31,746 nt of DNA. Origin: an uncultured Oscillibacter sp. GTDB lineage: Bacteria; Bacillota; Clostridia; Oscillospirales; Oscillospiraceae. Shown one piece after another: positions 29,612-31,746 of the stretch. The notes beneath the pieces were generated by a model. It was not told the DNA's origin. It did no database searches and saw only the letters and a list, made by a program, of their open reading frames with translations. Positions within the stretch are counted from its first letter, which is position 1, and each line of letters opens with the position of its first letter. A program made the translations under genes and the position numbers. Location: the NCBI GenBank assembly GCA_946183175.1, contig CAMHBH010000004.1, forward strand, positions 1 to 31,746, given 5' to 3'.

Positions 29612-30013
29612 ATGAACCGTGAGAACAAACGGAGACAGTACGAAAAGGGCTACTACAAGACCCATCCGTGTGACGAGAGTTTTACTTGTAAGGTGTGCGG
29701 GCGGGCGGTATTCCCGGACGGGGCCGCGAGCGGACACCGCAACCACTGTCCGAACTGCCTGCACAGTCTGCACTTGGACGTAGAGCCGGGAGACCGCGCC
29801 GCCGACTGCGGCGGGATTATGGAACCCGTCGCGGTGTGGGTACGCAAGGGCGGCGAATGGGCGATAATCCACCGTTGCCGCCGTTGCGGGGCGCTCTCGT
29901 CGAACCGTATCGCCGCCGACGACAACCCTTTCAAGCTGATGTCGATTGCCATGAAACCGATTGCACAGCCGCCCTTCCCGCCCGAGTACATGGACGAATT
30001 AGGGCGCGTGTAA
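29612..30013 (+). CDS. RNHCP-domain zinc-binding protein
   Basis: 133 residues. It carries the motif that names the RNHCP domain: 'HRNHCPNCLHSLHLD' (about 47-61). It also has 'CKVCGRAVF' and a late 'HRCRRCGALSSNRIAADDN', giving three Cys-rich pairs that could bind one or more zinc ions. The domain is widespread in Firmicutes, Actinobacteria and others with no firm function; nucleic-acid binding is often guessed. CAGGAGG precedes the ATG at 29612. The open frame upstream of that ATG is not supported. It lies between the rubredoxin fusion and the flavodiiron gene in the same direction, with the next gene 20 bases on, so it belongs to that unit. Confidence 0.85.
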   Translation: MNRENKRRQYEKGYYKTHPCDESFTCKVCGRAVFPDGAASGHRNHCPNCLHSLHLDVEPGDRAADCGGIMEPVAVWVRKGGEWAIIHRCRRCGALSSNRIAADDNPFKLMSIAMKPIAQPPFPPEYMDELGRV

Positions 30014-30033
30014 ACAGAAACGGAGGAAACTGT

Positions 30034-31245
30034 ATGAATTGCTATCGCAAGGTGACGGACGACCTGTACTGGGTGGGCGGCAACGACCGCCGCCTGGCCC
30101 TGTTCGAGAATATCCACCCCCTCTACCACGGCGTGTCCTACAACGCCTACGTCCTGCTCGACGAAAAGACCGTCCTGTTCGATACCGCCGACTGGGCCGT
30201 CGGGCGTCAGTTCATCGAAAACGTCAAGGCCGTACTTGACGGGCGTCCGCTGGATTACCTCGTCATTAACCACGTCGAACCCGACCACGCCGCCACGCTG
30301 GAAGAAATCCTCCTCCGCTGGCCCGACGTGCGGATGATTATGACTGCGAAAGCGGCGATGTTCCTCCGGAACTTCGGCTACACGCTCAACGGCGACAATA
30401 TCCGGGAAGTCAAGGAAGGCGACACGGCCTCTTTCGGCAGGCATACCGTCGCGTTCGTCATGGCCCCTATGGTACACTGGCCGGAAGCTATGATGACGTT
30501 CGACACCGCGAACGGCGTTTTGTTTTCCGCCGATGCGTTCGGGTCGTTCCGCTCCCTCGACGGCAAGCTGTTCGCCGACGAGTTCGACTTCGCCGGCGAG
30601 TGGATTGACGAGGCCCGCCGCTACTATACGAATATCGTCGGCAAGTACGGCCCGCAGGTGCAGGCCGTCTTGAAGAAGGCCGCGAAAGTCGATATCAAGT
30701 ATCTTTGCCCGCTCCACGGCCCCGTGTGGCGTAAAGACCTCGGCTACATTCTGGACAAGTACCAGCATTGGAGCACCTACGCGCCGGAAGAAAAGGGCGT
30801 CATGATTGTCTACGCCTCCATGTACGGCAACACCGAGAACACCGCCGAGTTACTCGCCGCCAAACTCGCCGAAAAGGGCGTCACGAATACCCGCCTGTAC
30901 GACGTATCGAGTACGCATGTCAGCTACCTGATTTCCGACGTTTTCAAGTACAGTCACATTGTGTTCGCGTCGGTGACGTACAACCTGGGCATTTTCCCGC
31001 CCATGCACAATTTCCTCGCCGACATGAAGGCCTTGAACCTCCAGAACCGTACTTGCGCCATTATCGAAAACGGCTCGTGGGCGATTCAGTCCGGGAAGCT
31101 CATCAAGGAAGCGCTCGCCGGCATGAAGAAAATGACCGTCCTCGGCGACGATGTCAGCGTGACCATCAATTCCAGTTGCCGCGAACAGAACGTCGCCGAC
31201 GTGGAATCCCTCGCCGACGCGCTGGCCGCCGACCTGTGCAAGTAA
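30034..31245 (+). CDS. Flavodiiron protein (FprA/ROO type)
   Basis: A 403-residue class A flavodiiron protein that reduces O2 to water or NO to N2O with electrons usually from rubredoxin. The N-terminal metallo-beta-lactamase-like domain (1-250) has a full ligand set for the diiron site: H80, E82, D84 and H85 in 'NHVEPDHAA', H148 in 'MVHWPE', D167 in 'SADAFG' and H228 in 'LHGP'. The flavodoxin domain (about 254-403) has the FMN phosphate loop 'YASMYGNTEN'. No rubredoxin or NADH-oxidoreductase domain is attached, so it needs a partner; the fusion protein upstream carries one. CGGAGGAAA precedes the ATG. Cytoplasmic oxygen or NO protection in an anaerobe is the likely role. Confidence 0.94.
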   Translation: MNCYRKVTDDLYWVGGNDRRLALFENIHPLYHGVSYNAYVLLDEKTVLFDTADWAVGRQFIENVKAVLDGRPLDYLVINHVEPDHAATLEEILLRWPDVRMIMTAKAAMFLRNFGYTLNGDNIREVKEGDTASFGRHTVAFVMAPMVHWPEAMMTFDTANGVLFSADAFGSFRSLDGKLFADEFDFAGEWIDEARRYYTNIVGKYGPQVQAVLKKAAKVDIKYLCPLHGPVWRKDLGYILDKYQHWSTYAPEEKGVMIVYASMYGNTENTAELLAAKLAEKGVTNTRLYDVSSTHVSYLISDVFKYSHIVFASVTYNLGIFPPMHNFLADMKALNLQNRTCAIIENGSWAIQSGKLIKEALAGMKKMTVLGDDVSVTINSSCREQNVADVESLADALAADLCK

Positions 31246-31253
31246 ATACCGCG

Positions 31254-31280
31254 ACGGGGACGGGAAACCGTCCCCGTTTA
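31254..31280 (+). terminator. Terminator after the flavodiiron gene
   Basis: A 10-bp perfect stem (31254-31263 with 31268-31277) capped by a GAAA loop, followed by TTTA. It begins 8 bases past the stop codon. The T run is short, so some read-through into thyX is possible. Confidence 0.7.
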
Positions 31281-31300
31281 GCCCGAAAGGAGAACACGCG

Positions 31301-31746
31301 TTGCGAATCATAGAACCGTCCCACGAGTTTTTAGAGGACTTCGACGGCCTCGCCATGGTGAAAAATATTGAACGCATGGGGCGTATCTGCTACAAGAGCG
31401 AGGGCAATATCTCCGATACGTCCTACCGGAAATTCCTGCAAAACCTGCTCGCGCGCGGACACGAATCCGTCATCGAACACGGGAAAGTCAGCGTACTGGT
31501 TATCTGCGACCGGGGCGTCAGTCACGAGATTGTCCGCCACCGGATTGCGAGCTACAGTCAGGAGAGCACGCGCTACTGTAACTACAGTCAGGACAAGTTC
31601 GGGAACGAACTCACTTTTATACGCCCCTGTTTCTGGACGGAGGACAGTCCCGCGTTCGGAATCTGGAAGGCGTCGATGGAGGCCGTGGAGCGCGACTACT
31701 TCCGCCTGCTGGAACTCGGCGCACAGCCGCAGGAGGCGCGGAGTAT
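31301..31746 (+). CDS. thyX: Flavin-dependent thymidylate synthase ThyX, 5' part (runs off window)
   Basis: The first 148 codons of ThyX, which makes dTMP from dUMP with methylene-tetrahydrofolate and reduced FAD. The family signature is at residues 79-92: 'RHRIASYSQESTRY'. It also shows 'HESVIEHGKVSVLVICDRGVSHE' before it and 'QPQEARS' at the right edge, where the dUMP-binding part begins. The start is TTG at 31301, with GAAAGGAG 8-9 bases upstream and the family N-terminus directly after. The gene follows the flavodiiron terminator by about 20 bases. No classical thyA is seen in the window. Confidence 0.93.
   Translation, partial: MRIIEPSHEFLEDFDGLAMVKNIERMGRICYKSEGNISDTSYRKFLQNLLARGHESVIEHGKVSVLVICDRGVSHEIVRHRIASYSQESTRYCNYSQDKFGNELTFIRPCFWTEDSPAFGIWKASMEAVERDYFRLLELGAQPQEARS

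Noticed and set aside
1..31746. tRNA, rRNA or insertion sequences
   Set aside because: The intergenic gaps were read for cloverleaf ends, TTCGA-type arms, rRNA-like runs and transposase frames; none was found.

Overview
The window reads as chromosomal DNA of a GC-rich anaerobic Firmicute, most likely a clostridial gut-type lineage such as Oscillospirales. This is inferred from content, not from a database match. The pointers are the dprA-topA-trmFO order, ThyX, SLH-domain and CsaB surface anchoring, a G5/3D cell-wall protein, a flavodiiron protein, a rubredoxin-containing acyl-CoA dehydrogenase and strong GGAGG ribosome binding sites. No rRNA, tRNA, insertion sequence, phage gene or CRISPR array is visible. 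Genes are densely packed and the gaps mostly hold promoters and hairpins.

Layout. 1-691: 3' part of csaB (pyruvylation of the cell-wall polymer that SLH domains bind). 887-1990 (-): YabE-like G5/3D protein with its own promoter. 2377-8347: a TetR regulator facing a two-gene export unit, a 979-residue secreted heptad-repeat protein and an MMPL/RND transporter. 8389-9807 (-): purB. 9969-16574 (-): an F-type ATP synthase operon, transcribed as a possible 35-codon leader ORF, then atpB-E-F-A-G-D-C. 16847-23827 (+): rlmB-like gene, dprA, topA, trmFO, plsX, probably one transcription unit. 23934-25460 (-): SLH-GH25 lysozyme. 25737-27345 (-): a patatin-like lipase followed by a small unrecognised protein. 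27589-31245 (+): an acyl-CoA dehydrogenase/ETF-alpha/rubredoxin fusion, an RNHCP zinc protein and a flavodiiron protein. 31301-end: thyX, cut by the window edge.

Three things stand out. First, the ATP synthase is non-canonical in several subunits. There is no atpH in the operon; a delta-subunit C-terminal domain is fused to the N-terminus of alpha instead. Subunit a carries an internally duplicated N-terminal membrane module, and subunit c begins with what looks like a cleavable signal peptide. Second, the acyl-CoA dehydrogenase carries its own ETF-alpha FAD domain and rubredoxin and sits beside a flavodiiron O2/NO reductase, suggesting a self-contained electron route from acyl-CoA to O2. Third, I found no GATC tetranucleotide anywhere in the window, and codon choice appears shaped to avoid it. 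That is a genome-level signal no single gene here explains.

A recurring GC-rich terminator hairpin with a similar loop closes several of the units. The CsaB and SLH-GH25 genes, though about 23 kb apart, fit one surface-anchoring pathway.
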